Notes: generated by a model from the letters alone, not told the origin. Positions 44,148 through 54,280 are shown, counted from the stretch's first letter. The stretch is 64,000 bases of DNA from Diploptera punctata (GCA_030220185.1 JASPKZ010007285.1:358001-422000); one strand, 5' to 3'. Translations and numbers: made by a program.

Positions 44148-45143
44148 TAACTATGTCAAATATATTGGAAGACAGAAATATACCAAATTTACTTCGGCAG
44201 AACATACAAAATATTTACAAAGACAACACCATAAAGATTAAATTAAATAACAGATTTTCTGAAGAAGGAATTATAAATCGTGGTGTGAGACAAGGCTGCC
44301 CCCTATCCCCAACACTGTTTGCAATTTATATCAATGAAGTAATATGTTGCTGGAACAAAACATATAAATTTGGAATAAGAATATCAGAAAATAGAAAATT
44401 AAACACCCTACTGTTTGCAGATGACCAAATAATAATAGCAAATTCCGAAGATAATCTACAGAAAGGTCTGTATGAACTTAACAAAATTACAGAAGAATAT
44501 GGATTAAAGATATCTACAGAAAAAACAAAAATTATGGCATTTCAAGGTGTAGATCCTGTCAGAAGTAAAATTGTACTGGACAATAAAATTTTGGAGCAGG
44601 TGAATAATTTTACATATCTAGGATGCAATATCTCATATGAAGAAGAAAAGGATGTAAATGCAAAAATATCTAAATTTTTAAGAATTTTAGGGTTAATAAA
44701 TTCTATCTTCAAGCCACAGTTAGTCCAAAAGCATTCAAGACTGAAAGTGTATAAAACACTGGCTCTTCCAACTCTTTTGTATGGTAGCGAAGTATGGACG
44801 TTGAAACAGAAGGATATACAGAGACTTAGATCTGCTGAAATGAGATATCTTCGGAGGACTGCAGGATACACACTACTAGATCACAAAAAAAATGAAGACA
44901 TCTTAGAAGAATTACACATGGAATCTTTAGAAAACAAAATTTCTGATTATAAGTCAAGATGGATACAACATGTTCATCGAATGGAAGATCACAGAATACC
45001 CAAACTAATGTTAAGATATCAACCTGCAGGAAGAAGAAGACCAGGACGTCCACTCAAAAGACTTCTGGATGGTGTTTCTCTTGAGGCCGAAAACAGGTCA
45101 ACAAATGGCCTAAATTCGTGAATGTACTATGATGATGATGATG
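44148..45143 (+). mobile_element. LINE-C, best-preserved RT in the window, 11-bp TSD
   Basis: 322 codons open from 44153: NRGVRQGCPLSPTLFAIYI (motif B, residues about 42-60), LLFADDQIIIANSED (motif C with both catalytic Asp, about 89-103), STEKTKIMAFQG (about 123-134). These are followed by the C-terminal domain LPTLLYGSEVW, SAEMRYLRRTAGYT, HRMEDHRIPKLML, GRRRPGRPLKRLLD. It ends in GAT repeats. The TSD ACTAGTTACAG is at 44137-44147 and 45144-45154. Fingers, motif A and the endonuclease are missing, so it cannot be autonomous. It interrupts repeat Z. Confidence 0.93.
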
Positions 45144-46100
45144 ACTAGTTACAGTCGTGTTTCACCTCGCTCTTTATCGATTTCCCTTTATCAGCACCTG
45201 CTTTTGTGATAAAGAAACCTCCTTATTTTTAATATTCCTAACATCTCAGACCATTATTTGTCTTCAACAAATACATTGCATATAGCAAATAATGAACAGA
45301 TTCCACCATCCCTTGTACAAAAAAACAACAGATTACGTTTATATAACACTTTGGATAGACCAGTGCTTGACCTATAGTAGTGAAGCGTGGACATTAAAAA
45401 AGACAACATGAAATCAGAATAACGGCTTGTGAAATTAGATTCATGCGCAGAACAGCGGGTTACACCAGATGGGATCGGAAAAGGAACACCGATATCTTAA
45501 AAGAATTGAAGACTTCGCCAATTTTGAAATATATTAAACAGTACCAACTAAATTGGAAACACCATCTTCAAAGAATGAATTCAAATCGGATCCCCAAAGC
45601 TGTTTATAATTATATACCGAGAGGACGAAGATCTCTGGGCCGTCCTATGAAACGCTGGAGGGAAAATGTTCTATAGGATCGTAACAGGCCTTGGCCTAAT
45701 ATTTGGAAAGAAACAGAAGAAGAACATATTCCTTGATTTTACTGATGTGAGTTGTTTACTAAAAAATAAATTAATAACCTATAATGTTGATTATAATATA
45801 GTTTGATGTGTTTCATTATTTCTCCACTTGGGTGCACTCTTCCAATATTACGATCATATTTGGCAATAATAATATGATGAAGTTGCAATGAATATAGGCT
45901 ACATAACCTCACATTTCTAACTTGTTTTCAAACATCGCCATTTACATTAAATATATAAATATATTAAAATACTGGTAACAATATTTAAATAATGACTTTT
46001 GAGTAAACAGGTTAATTTTATTTGTTAAATAGTCCTAACAAATGCCACTCTTGATTTGCAAAACCTCTACATAATTTGTAAATCACTCGAGGCATTACTT
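45144..46100 (+). repeat. Repeat Z copy D, 3' part, interrupted by LINE-B
   Basis: CTAGTTACAGTCGTGTTTC continues the 44072-44147 sequence and ends GGCATTACTT at 46100. LINE-B occupies about 45300-45730. Confidence 0.78.
45300..45730 (+). mobile_element. LINE-B C-terminal fragment
   Basis: Open from MRRTAGYTRWDRKRNTDILK to GRRSLGRPMKRWREN, then GGCCTTGGCCTAATATTTGG and a short GAA tail. Confidence 0.88.
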
Positions 46101-46119
46101 ATGATACATTTTATATCGT

Positions 46120-46345
46120 CAGAACTAACAGAAATTTTAATGTAAAATTTAACGAGCATTTTAATGACTTCAAATGTAACGAGGGAATGTCATGTTTTGC
46201 GAAGAACGTCATTACAGGTCATCAATTCAACGCAATGACAATACACTCTTAATACAACACATAGAGTGTAACAACGATCAAATAAACTTCTTAGAAGACG
46301 TCGAGATATTTAAAGAAATTAAAAATGCATAACATCGTCCAAATG
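46120..46345 (+). mobile_element. Penelope-like element, GIY-YIG C-terminal fragment
   Basis: Readings NFNVKFNEHFNDFKCNEGMS, CFAKNVITGHQFN and INFLEDVEIFKEIKNA give the second half of a PLE GIY-YIG domain plus tail, with one or two frameshifts. Confidence 0.75.
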
Positions 46346-46362
46346 GAGTATCTATAGAATTC

Positions 46363-46955
46363 TATTTTATATCATACCAGCGTTAATAACACTAAGCAAC
46401 AAAAAATAAACTTTCTTTTGTCTCAGAAAGAAAAATATGTGATTCTGAAAGTAGTCTTTCTCCTGAATTCAAATATAATATCGGTTTCTCTCCATCACGC
46501 AAGGTTTCCGAGAGTCAGGAATTTATAATTTCAAACAATTTAATAGTTTCTACAATCGTAACTACACAATATTCGAACATTCGGACTCACCTAGAAAGTA
46601 AGAAATGACGATGTTCTGCTATATTTCGCCTGTGGAGCATCCCAACAATAATCGGCCAGCATATTAGAATTCAATTTGCCTTGATAACTCTTTTCCATAG
46701 CTGAAATCATTTTAGTTAGCTCATTTGATTTTATTTTACAATGGGCAAATGGACGAAAAAACGTTTATTAAAAAATAATTATTTAAATCCATTAACTGAA
46801 ATTGAAATAAAAAAAACTGTGGGTGATGGAGAAATCCCGAATACATATATGAAAACGCGATAAAAAAACTGGATTAAGTACAACTATTGGTACTCATGAG
46901 ACAAAACTCATGTTGACCTGTGTAATTATTATATTTTATATCATACCAGTGTTAA
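46363..46955 (-). mobile_element. Repeat W copy 3 with about 24-bp flanking direct repeats
   Basis: The core 46388-46925 matches copy 1. It is flanked by TATTTTATATCATACCAG then YGTTAA at 46363-46386 and 46932-46955 (one difference). The peptide remnant is on the minus strand and decayed. Unusually long TSD-like repeats also flank copy 1. Confidence 0.75.
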
Positions 46956-47679
46956 CGAAATTGGAAAGCGTTATGCATCAACCGCTTATGCGCCATTAAT
47001 CAAATTTCGAGAAAAATACGTTTAAAGTTTAAGTCAATCTTCACTATTTATTGTAGCGACAAACTAACCATTCTGCATATTGATTGTTACTTTCCTTGTT
47101 CGTCAATTATGCATCAACAATCTAAGAGCGGGAACATTTGGCGCTTACCTAAATGATGCATTTATGAAGATCTGGTTTCATAACCGTTTGTTGCAAAACA
47201 TATAATCTATAATTATGGCATTTCATGGGAAGGACCCCATACAAAGTAAAATCTGTCTCCAGGATAAAATTTTAAAGAGATCTAATCAATTTTAATATCT
47301 TGGATATTATCTCTCTATCTGGGAAGAAAAGGATATCCCTGAAAAAATTACTAGTTATAATAAAAGTTTGGGAATTATTAATCAAGTTATGAAAAAACAC
47401 CAGATTACGTTTATATAACACTTTGGCTAGACCAGTGCTTGACCTATGGTGGTGAAGCGTGGACATTACAAAGACAACATGAAATCAGAATAACGGCTTG
47501 TGAAATTAGATTCATGCGCAGAACAGCGGGTTACACCAGATGGGATCGGAAAAGGAACACCGATATCTTAAAAGAAATGAAGACTACGCCAATTTTGGAA
47601 TATATTAAACAGTACCAACTAAAATTCATCGGAGAACATATTGTTTAAACAACTCACCTCATAGGATTCATGCTTCCAT

Positions 47680-47717
47680 GATATCGCGATTTCAAACATA
47701 ATCATGTTCATCGTCAG
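47680..47717 (-). ncRNA. Hammerhead-ribozyme-like motif, foldback 3 left arm
   Basis: Identical, on the minus strand, to the motif at 47730-47765. Confidence 0.55.
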
Positions 47718-47729
47718 CCATAACTCCGA

Positions 47730-47765
47730 CTGACGATGAACATGATTATGTTTGAAATCGCGATA
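47730..47765 (+). ncRNA. Hammerhead-ribozyme-like motif, foldback 3 right arm
   Basis: CTGACGA (canonical), stem II AACAT/ATGTT with GATT loop, GAAA at 47754-47757, palindromic stem III inside ATCGCGAT (47757-47764), then A at the cleavage position (an NUA triplet). Confidence 0.57.
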
Positions 47766-48382
47766 TCATGGAAGCATGAATCCTATGAGGTGAGTTGTTT
47801 AAACAATATGTTCTCCGATGAATTTTAATGATTATACCTCATAATGTTTACTTCCCAACATTAATTAAATATAGTACCAACTAAATTGGAAACACCATCT
47901 TGAAAGAATGAATTCAAATCGGATCCCCAAAGCTGTTTATAATTATAGCTATACCAAGAGGACAAGGATCGCTGGGCCGTCCTATGAAACGCTGGAGGGA
48001 AAATTTTCTATAGGATCGTAACAGAACTTGGCCTAAAACTTGGAAGGAAGAAGAAGAATCTCTGATAGAACTGATTCCGTTTACGTTTTCTTTAATAACA
48101 AGGCTACATTTAAAGATTTGGAGCTAAAAGTGTGAGTACACTTACTTCATGAGCCAGTGCAACAGATTACATCAAAATATAATGTTTAATGGCGTTTAGC
48201 CGGTTAATGCATAACATTAAAAATATCTAAATGATGAAAAAACCCCATTCAAATCAGTTAAGTAGTTTTTGAGTCCATAAGGGACAGACTCCCAGACTAA
48301 CAGACTCACAGACTTAAATAATCAACTTTTATAAGATTCATGATGTGTTCCGTTGAGGTATTATTCAAAATTAACATAAAAT

Positions 48383-48547
48383 TATGGAATATTCACCTGA
48401 AAGGTCCGTCTCCTCAACTTAATTATTTATTTAACTGTAGCTCTTTCAGGACTTGAATCCTGCCGATGACGGGACAAGTCCCGAAAGCGCTACAGTTAAA
48501 TAATTAATTAAGTTGAGGAGACGGACCTTTCAGGTGAATATTCCATA
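48383..48547. mobile_element. PLE-end-like foldback 4, arms of about 64 bp
   Basis: TATGGAATATTCACCTGAAA onward is repeated inverted at 48484-48547 with about two mismatches. The loop region 48448-48483 holds most of a hammerhead-like core. Confidence 0.75.
48461..48493 (+). ncRNA. Hammerhead-ribozyme-like motif, foldback 4
   Basis: CCGATGA (U4 is C), stem II GGGAC/GTCCC, GAAA at 48483-48486, palindromic AGCGCT (48486-48491), then A. CTG/CAG can form the first stem I pairs. Confidence 0.5.
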
Positions 48548-48569
48548 GACTTAAATACATTAATGTTTA

Positions 48570-48670
48570 TACATGAAGGAGAAACATCTACAACCAGGAG
48601 AATGGATGGACCGACAAAATTGGCTATTGAGAATTTGACGATGTCAAAGACATTAATCAACCGATAATCT
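48570..48670 (+). repeat. Repeat V copy 2
   Basis: See 42763-42845. This copy is longer by an internal GAATGGATGGACCGACA segment. Confidence 0.7.
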
Positions 48671-48679
48671 ATCTATTAA

Positions 48680-49120
48680 TTATATATTAGTGATTATTCC
48701 AATTTATTTTTGTTCCTAACAGAACAGTGGGAAATTTAGATAGTATGTTGTGGCAATAGTCCAAAACTGTGGTGAAATCAGAAAGTTTAGCCAGTAACCA
48801 GCACCGTGATAAAATAACATACGAGAGGGACATGTCTCTGTAGATGTGGTAGTGGTTGACTGATACGCCTACAGAGGGATCTGGGGGCGTAATTGCGTAA
48901 ATTCCAGGGAACTGCCATCAATCTTGTACTTACATTTCTTCAGACACGAGCAGTCACTTTCCCATTACCAGAATTATCAAAACACCCACTCACCTGTAAC
49001 AAAATAGCATCCTATTAATTTACACGTCACAGAAAAAAAAACAGTATGTCACTCAGGAATTGCGTAAGCTAAGCCAATTTTAACAAGTCAAATTTCATAA
49101 CAATGATTCTAATAATAGAA
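48680..49120. other. No recognisable feature
   Basis: Nothing assignable. Confidence 0.4.
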
Positions 49121-49124
49121 ATAA

Positions 49125-49820
49125 TAATAATAACAATAATAATAATTTTTGTTATTATTCCGGCTTTTACAATGAATATACATTTTTCCGGTACCCATGT
49201 TCACAGTTAACTACACATTTGTTTCAACACATTTTTCCATTCTTGTCTGTTCATCCATATATCTTCTTCTATTTCCCATTCCCTCTTAGTTTCATTTATT
49301 CCCTGAATCCACGTAATATTTCGTCTACCATTCTTTTTCCTTCCCTGTGGTTCCCAATCCATGATTATCTTAGGTAGTCTTCCTTCTTCCATCCTTCTAA
49401 TGTGTCCGTACCAATTTAATTGTTTCTTCTTTATAAAATCTAATATTGAATATTGTACCTGCATTTTTTTCCTTTATATATGAATTTCTGTTTTTATCCT
49501 TCCTGGATATTCTTGCAGCACGTCTCCAGTAGTCCATTTCAGTGGCGAGTAATTTTTTTTTATTTGTGCATTTAAAGCCCACACATCAGCTCCATAGGTA
49601 ATAATGCTTCTGATTATTCTATTAAAAATAGTTTTTTTTGTTTCTTTGAAGATATGTTTGTCCCATACTATTCCATTTAGGGCAGATATAGCATACTTTC
49701 TTATATTGATCCTGTTTCTTATCTCTGTTTCTTGTTTTCCATCTTTAGTAATTTTAATTCCCAAATACTTATATATACTTATATTCTTCAGTGTATTTAA
49801 TTGTCCCTAACAACAACAAC

Positions 49821-49899
<79 letters not shown>

Positions 49900-49900
49900 G
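49125..49900 (-). mobile_element. LINE-D type fragment with (AAT) arrays
   Basis: Minus strand: YLGIKITKDGKQETEIRNRI, FNRIIRSIITYGADVWAL, after a frameshift ISRKDKNRNSYIKEK, NWYGHIRRMEEGRLPKIIMD, GRRNITWIQGINETKRE. A trinucleotide array lies on both sides (49115-49145 and 49806-49898). The plus-strand relative is at 1-188. Confidence 0.85.
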
Positions 49901-49949
49901 CATCCTCAATATATGTGGCGCGAACATTTTTTCTAAGTTCCAATCATAT

Positions 49950-50385
49950 ACCATGCGCATGCGTCAACAAATGCGAAGCATTTTACACTATGGAATCACG
50001 GGATGCAGCCAACATATACACGATATTTAACAAACCTAAAAGCTAACCTAACGCAGTTTAAGTACTCTAACCTGTGAAATACAAATCTAAAAGCTAACCA
50101 CGCGCAATATAAGCACTCTAACCTGTGAAAGATCAACCTAAAAGCTAATCTAAAACAAATTAAGCCCTCTAACCTCTGAAAGAATGCAACACCCAAAAAT
50201 AAATAGTAAGTTCTGAAATTCTGAAGTACATGTGTACAGTTAATTAGTACTTATTCTATGTTGGCTGCACTGGGACACGTCTTTGTTGTTTCCTGGAATA
50301 TTCGTTAAAACAATATGACTGCCACGTCTTCATGTTACGTATGTAGTTAAGTATCATGGAAAAATATATTGAAATAAAACTTAAA
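49950..50385 (+). repeat. Repeat Y copy 2 with threefold 51-bp tandem repeat
   Basis: Matches 30.34-30.70 kb. Three diverged units of about 51 bp (AAAGCTAACC... AAGCACTCTAACCTGTGAAA) lie at about 50031-50180, where copy 1 has one unit. Confidence 0.75.
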
Positions 50386-50399
50386 AAATGTATTTGTTG

Positions 50400-50578
50400 G
50401 AGAATCAGTCACTGCAAAATAATTCTGACCTGTTCAGAATATTAAAAACGAGGAGCTTCCTTTATCACAAAAGCAGGAGATGGTAAAGAGAATTCGATGA
50501 AAAATGAGTGAAACACGACTGTCATTTGTAAAACAAAATTCATTGAAACGTGATTGGTCATTGACTCACATTTGGGGC
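50400..50578 (-). repeat. Repeat Z copy F, part 1
   Basis: Minus-strand Z sequence (CAATGACCAATCACGTTTCA, AATTCTGAACAGG). It is truncated at its inner side and resumes after the solo LTR at 51036-51055. Confidence 0.78.
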
Positions 50579-51031
50579 TGTGGCAAGAAGTAATAGACTC
50601 GTAAGTACTAAAACGTACCATTAATAGTAATAACTGGAAGGCGCACAAACGTGCACACGAGTCTATTACCAACATAGAAACCCAAACGAATGTTACCTAC
50701 CCCTCTAAGCTATAATGAATAACATATGCACTCGGAGTGGGGGTGGCGACTTTATGGGAGGAGTCATCGCCCTTATAAGGCGAGGACGCATGTGAAAACT
50801 CTCTCACGCTCCTACGTTCTGCAATAGTTAAGTTATTCAGTAACCGTTCGCGAAGGTGATATTAAAACACATGGGCGGAAGTAATTCATCAACTCCACTC
50901 CGAGTTAGTTAAGTATCAAACATTGTAAGTCTACAATTGTAAACACAAAAATTGTCCAATAAACTGAAATAATAAGTGTATAATATAAACATCCCTGAGT
51001 GGTCATATTCTACCCTGAGCGAACCGGCACA
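50579..51031 (+). mobile_element. Solo LTR, 453 bp, 4-bp TSD
   Basis: Begins TGTGGCAAGAAG and ends CCGGCACA (TG...CA). It is flanked by GGGC at 50575-50578 and 51032-51035 and inserted in repeat Z, whose uninterrupted form reads GGGGCATGAG. Promoter-like TTATAAGG (50773-50780) and AATAAA (50958-50963) fit U3/R organisation. Inverted GTAATAGACTCGT/ACGAGTCTATTAC lie near 50590 and 50657. A 4-bp TSD favours a Gypsy-type element. Orientation is set from the TATA and poly-A order. Confidence 0.85.
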
Positions 51032-51059
51032 GGGCATGAGGTAAATAGTCACATATATA

Positions 51060-51372
51060 TTATAATGCCACCAGCCTGTGTTTTATGGCATTTCTAGCTT
51101 TCTCCCCTGACATTGGCGGAATTGTAATCCATTTGTTAGGTTCTGGCACCTGGAAGTTGGTGTTACGTTACCCCGATGATATGATGGGTGATACATGATA
51201 ATGAAACGCCAGGAGAGTTCTTAACCTAAACTTAACCTAAATTCCAGACCATGTTCAACCACAGGAATAATTCCCGTTAAGAAAAAAATCCTATGGACTG
51301 ACCGGGAATCGAACCCGGGACCTCATGAACAGTAATATGTAACGCTGACCACTAGCCCATGAGGCTGGTAAA
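51060..51372 (-). mobile_element. SINE-4, tRNA-derived
   Basis: Minus-strand head TCATGGGCTAGTGGTCAGCG (A-box) and CGGGTTCGATTCCCGGTCAG (B-box) with a tRNA-like 3' half. The body follows to the end TGGCATTATAATA. Only one copy is seen in the window. Confidence 0.8.
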
Positions 51373-51835
51373 TAGTCACAGATATAGGCCTACTGTTTTG
51401 GAACACTGATGCAGATTTCAGGAATTGTGGTTGCCATAGAAAACAAGAATAATATAAGAATGCACATTAAGATGGCCATGCTCTAAGTTGAAGTAAAATG
51501 TTTATTGATGGAACAGCTCTGAACATGAGCGTACATTACAAATATCGGAAATTATTCCAAGTGAGCCATGTCAATGAGATGGCCCGTTTTGGAAATACAA
51601 TAAAAACCAATGGCGCGATGCGGTTTTATCAGCACACTGCTGCCATCTAGTGGACAATTAAAATCATTTGAATCTCATGTCACTGCACATTCAAATATAC
51701 ATCAACTAATGTCTATATGCAACAGCGGCCTACCTAACATATTCATTAAAGAAATGAATATTGATTATCTCTTTATTTTATTCCCTTTGAATAGCTAAAT
51801 TAATAATAATAATAATAATAATACTAATAATAAAC
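51373..51835. other. No recognised gene; short (AAT)n at about 51800-51822
   Basis: Nothing else assignable. Confidence 0.4.
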
Positions 51836-51839
51836 ACAA

Positions 51840-52025
51840 TCATCATCATCCATGCAAGTAATAGGCCGTGTGGCCTGTTACGGTCTCAAAGAGGAATTTT
51901 CCATCCAGCGCTTTTTTGGACGTCCCAGCGATCTTTTGCCTTGGGGCAGTAGCGAAGTATGGCTTTTGGAATTATATGAGATGGCATTCGTTGAAGATGG
52001 GCTTTCCAGTTGTTCTGGTAGTTTT
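51840..52025 (-). mobile_element. LINE-G 3' fragment
   Basis: The plus-strand ATCCATGCAAGTAATAGGCC and TTTTTGGACGTCCCAGCGA match 26.28-26.47 kb. AAT repeats at 52029-52052 separate it from LINE-D. Confidence 0.8.
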
Positions 52026-52044
52026 GAATAATAATAATAATAAT

Positions 52045-52420
52045 AATAATAATTTTTTATTTATATACAGATTTGTAATGTTTATATATAGGCCTATTTC
52101 TGTGCCTAAAGTTTTTTTTTTCTCCACTCGTCTCTATCCATCCACTCCATGTCCTCCAGTCCTTTTGTTCTCATTCCAGTTCTAATTTCTTGCATCCACG
52201 AGTTTCGAGGTCTTCCTTTACTTCTTCTTCCAGATGGACACCATTCCAATATTTTTTCTGGGCAACCTTTCTTCTTGCATTCGTCGTACGTGTCCATACC
52301 AATTTAATTGCTTGTATCTTATATAATCAACTACTGAATATCTATTATTCATTTTTTCTCGTAGGACAGTAATTTTTATGTTTTCTAATTTTGAACATCT
52401 TGCTGCTCTCCTCAAGAAAT
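52045..52420 (-). mobile_element. LINE-D C-terminal fragment
   Basis: Minus strand: RAARCSKLENIKITVLREKM, LNWYGHVRRMQEERLPRK, SRKGRPRNSWMQEIRTGM. Same family as 57.8-58.9 kb. One frame break. Confidence 0.85.
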
Positions 52421-52421
52421 C

Positions 52422-52486
<65 letters not shown>
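52421..52486. repeat. (AAT)n microsatellite
   Basis: About 22 AAT units between two LINE-D-type fragments. Confidence 0.92.
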
Positions 52487-52487
<1 letters not shown>

Positions 52488-52790
52488 TTTTATAAACAGA
52501 TTTACAATGTAATAAACATCTTCCTGGGCCCAAAGCTTTTCAAATTTGTATCTTCTTTCTTCACTCTTCTCTATCTTCCCATTCCAATTCTTCCAGACCT
52601 AGCTCCCTCATACCTCTTCTTACGTCATGCAACCATTTAAATCTAGGTCGACCTCTCTTTCCTTTCCCAAGTGGAATCCATTCCAAAGCTTGTCTGGGTA
52701 ATATTTTCTCTGGCATTCCACGTATATGAACTTACCATTCTAGTTGTCTACCTCACAAAATCTAATGTCGAATTTTGAAGTTTTTTTTCG
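52487..52790 (-). mobile_element. Diverged LINE-D-type C-terminal fragment
   Basis: The minus strand has a frame-broken KRERGRPRFKWLHDVRRGM-like block and a LPRQALEWIPLG-like segment. It is a second subfamily beside the 52.05-52.42 kb copy. Confidence 0.65.
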
Positions 52791-53430
52791 TTATCTCAGT
52801 CAAATATTCTATTTATTCAATAATTCGTCGACTTTCGATGTCCTTATGTGAGGTCATTCTCAAGACATTAATTCTTATTATTGAAATAAAAGTTGTCTGC
52901 ATTAAATGATCCGATAAATTGACATTTCCGGTAATAGAGATTCATTATTTGTTAAATTGTGCACTATCTTTCTTACTTTCACTAATTTGTCTTCCATCCA
53001 ACGCACAAATAAACCATATTCCTTACAAAAACTCTCCTTAATGTTTAAGGATAGTAATTCCTCTGTAGCCACCGTTGCTTTCCATGAATTCATTAGCCAA
53101 ATCTTAATATTTATCCATGTTGTATGGATTGTTTATACTAAGTATATACCATTACGAATTACTGCATAATAGTATATTACGATGAGAGGTTGGAAAGTGG
53201 TTTTTACAGAAGCGAGGAAACATTTAAAAACCGAGCAATAGCCAGGTTTTTAATTTCCGAGAGTCGGTAAAACACTTCATAAAAGTTGCGTTCTACATTA
53301 TTTTTTGCAGGATGGTATTTTCAAAATAATGAATAATAGTAAAATAATAACATTTTTGTTGCAAATAAAATTATAAACAACTGACTAACGTTAACAGTGT
53401 GGCCAAAGGTTGTTAGTTGAAAAAGCGGGA
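52791..53430. other. No recognisable feature
   Basis: Nothing assignable. Confidence 0.4.
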
Positions 53431-53439
53431 GACCGTGAG

Positions 53440-53470
53440 ATAATTTAGTGATAAAATGGCGGTAAGTGTA
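53440..53470 (+). other. Possible short first exon (ATGGCG followed by a splice-donor consensus)
   Basis: GTGATAAAATGGCGGTAAGTG contains an ATG in good Kozak-like context followed, after GCG, by the donor consensus GTAAGT (53462 onward). Speculative: no promoter, downstream exon or product can be recognised. Confidence 0.2.
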
Positions 53471-53654
53471 TTTTTTGTTTTATATTGTTTAATATAAAGT
53501 TCAGTTCAGTTAAAATGCAGTTATTTGTTTCGTATAATGTATAATAACACTACCTTTTGGGTATATTTTTCTATATACATTGTTCGCAGTATACTAAATG
53601 ACAGTGATATTACTTCCCGCACGTGGTTTGTAATATGTAATATTACAGTAAAGT

Positions 53655-53750
53655 TATTTAGGTTGGCAATCCCGAATGTAGGAAGTTGAACTTTCAATCA
53701 TGATCGCCATTGCTGTAAGTATGACAAAACGCACTATCGCGCAAAAATGT
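53655..53750 (+). repeat. Dispersed repeat, inverted partner at 28025-28110
   Basis: GTTGAACTTTCAATCATGAT and CACTATCGCGCAAAAA match the reverse complement of the 28.03-28.11 kb sequence. Confidence 0.6.
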
Positions 53751-53849
53751 AATATTTGACTAAAGTAACGAAAAGGTAAATAATTTATTACCATTTTAAA
53801 AAAAATTAAGTTAGAGCATTATACAGTTCTTTTTTCGCTTCAGCTCAAC

Positions 53850-54065
53850 TCCCAATGGTTCGAGTTAAAGGAGGAATGAAAGAAGGGTTCCTTGTAACAA
53901 AACTAGACGGAAAGTGTCCAGTAGATAGGCCAGGAATGAGGTAGAACTATATTGAGAGAAGTATATTAGGTCTATACAGGAGATATTTTCAAGCATTATG
54001 TCAGGATAGGGATGTATGAAGCTTATGTCCGCGAGGCCATGATCCTACGGGTTCGATAGCGCTAG
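53850..54065 (+). mobile_element. LINE-A 3' fragment, strongly decayed
   Basis: AATGAAAGAAGGGTTCCTTG to CATGATCCTACGGGTTCGAT; many indels. It abuts an AC/AT/GT array. Confidence 0.75.
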
Positions 54066-54071
54066 TGATAT

Positions 54072-54132
<61 letters not shown>

Positions 54133-54162
54133 CATGTGTGTGCGTGTGTGTGTGTGTGTGCT
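54066..54162. repeat. (AC)n(TA)n(TG)n compound microsatellite
   Basis: ACACAC, TATATA and TGTGTG runs; readings over it are artefacts. Confidence 0.92.
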
Positions 54163-54224
54163 AACAGATAAAACCAGATCCATATTTGGTTCGTCTTCCG
54201 GGCTTATAGGCCGTGGTCCGGTTG

Positions 54225-54280
54225 TCTTTATACTCGACGTTTCGTCTACTGCTGCGGTAGACCTCATCAGGAGATACTGC
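54225..54280 (-). ncRNA. Hammerhead ribozyme candidate, near-canonical (PLE type)
   Basis: Minus strand in order: stem I 5' side UAU-CUC (54276-54271); CUGAUGA (54270-54264); an extra G; stem II GUCUAC/GUAGAC (54262-54257 with 54249-54244) closing a 7-nt loop; GAAA (54243-54240); C-G stem III with the A-U closing pair; U16.1 and C17 at 54237 and 54236, giving the GUC cleavage triplet. Stem I 3' side GAG then AUA (one bulged U) pairs back. All invariant core nucleotides are present. The very short stem III is known for hammerheads in PLEs. No PLE coding sequence adjoins it. Confidence 0.75.

Larger units (their letters stand above)
47620..47827. mobile_element. PLE-end foldback 3, 98-bp perfect arms
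   Basis: 47620-47717 and 47730-47827 are exact reverse complements with a 12-bp spacer (CCATAACTCCGA). A 45-bp tail leads to the second TSD copy at 47873. Both arms carry a hammerhead-like core. Confidence 0.85.
47210..48058 (+). mobile_element. LINE-B RT fragment split by a PLE-end foldback
   Basis: The left part (47210-47623) runs from the KIMAFHG region through GGEAWTLQRQHEIRIT and IRFMRRTAGYTRW. It resumes at 47873 after a 13-bp duplication (AGTACCAACTAAA) and ends GGCCTAAAACTTGGAAGG plus GAA repeats. Confidence 0.87.

Noticed and set aside
44542..45053. Minus-strand frames of 75-109 codons
   Set aside because: Antisense shadows of LINE-C.
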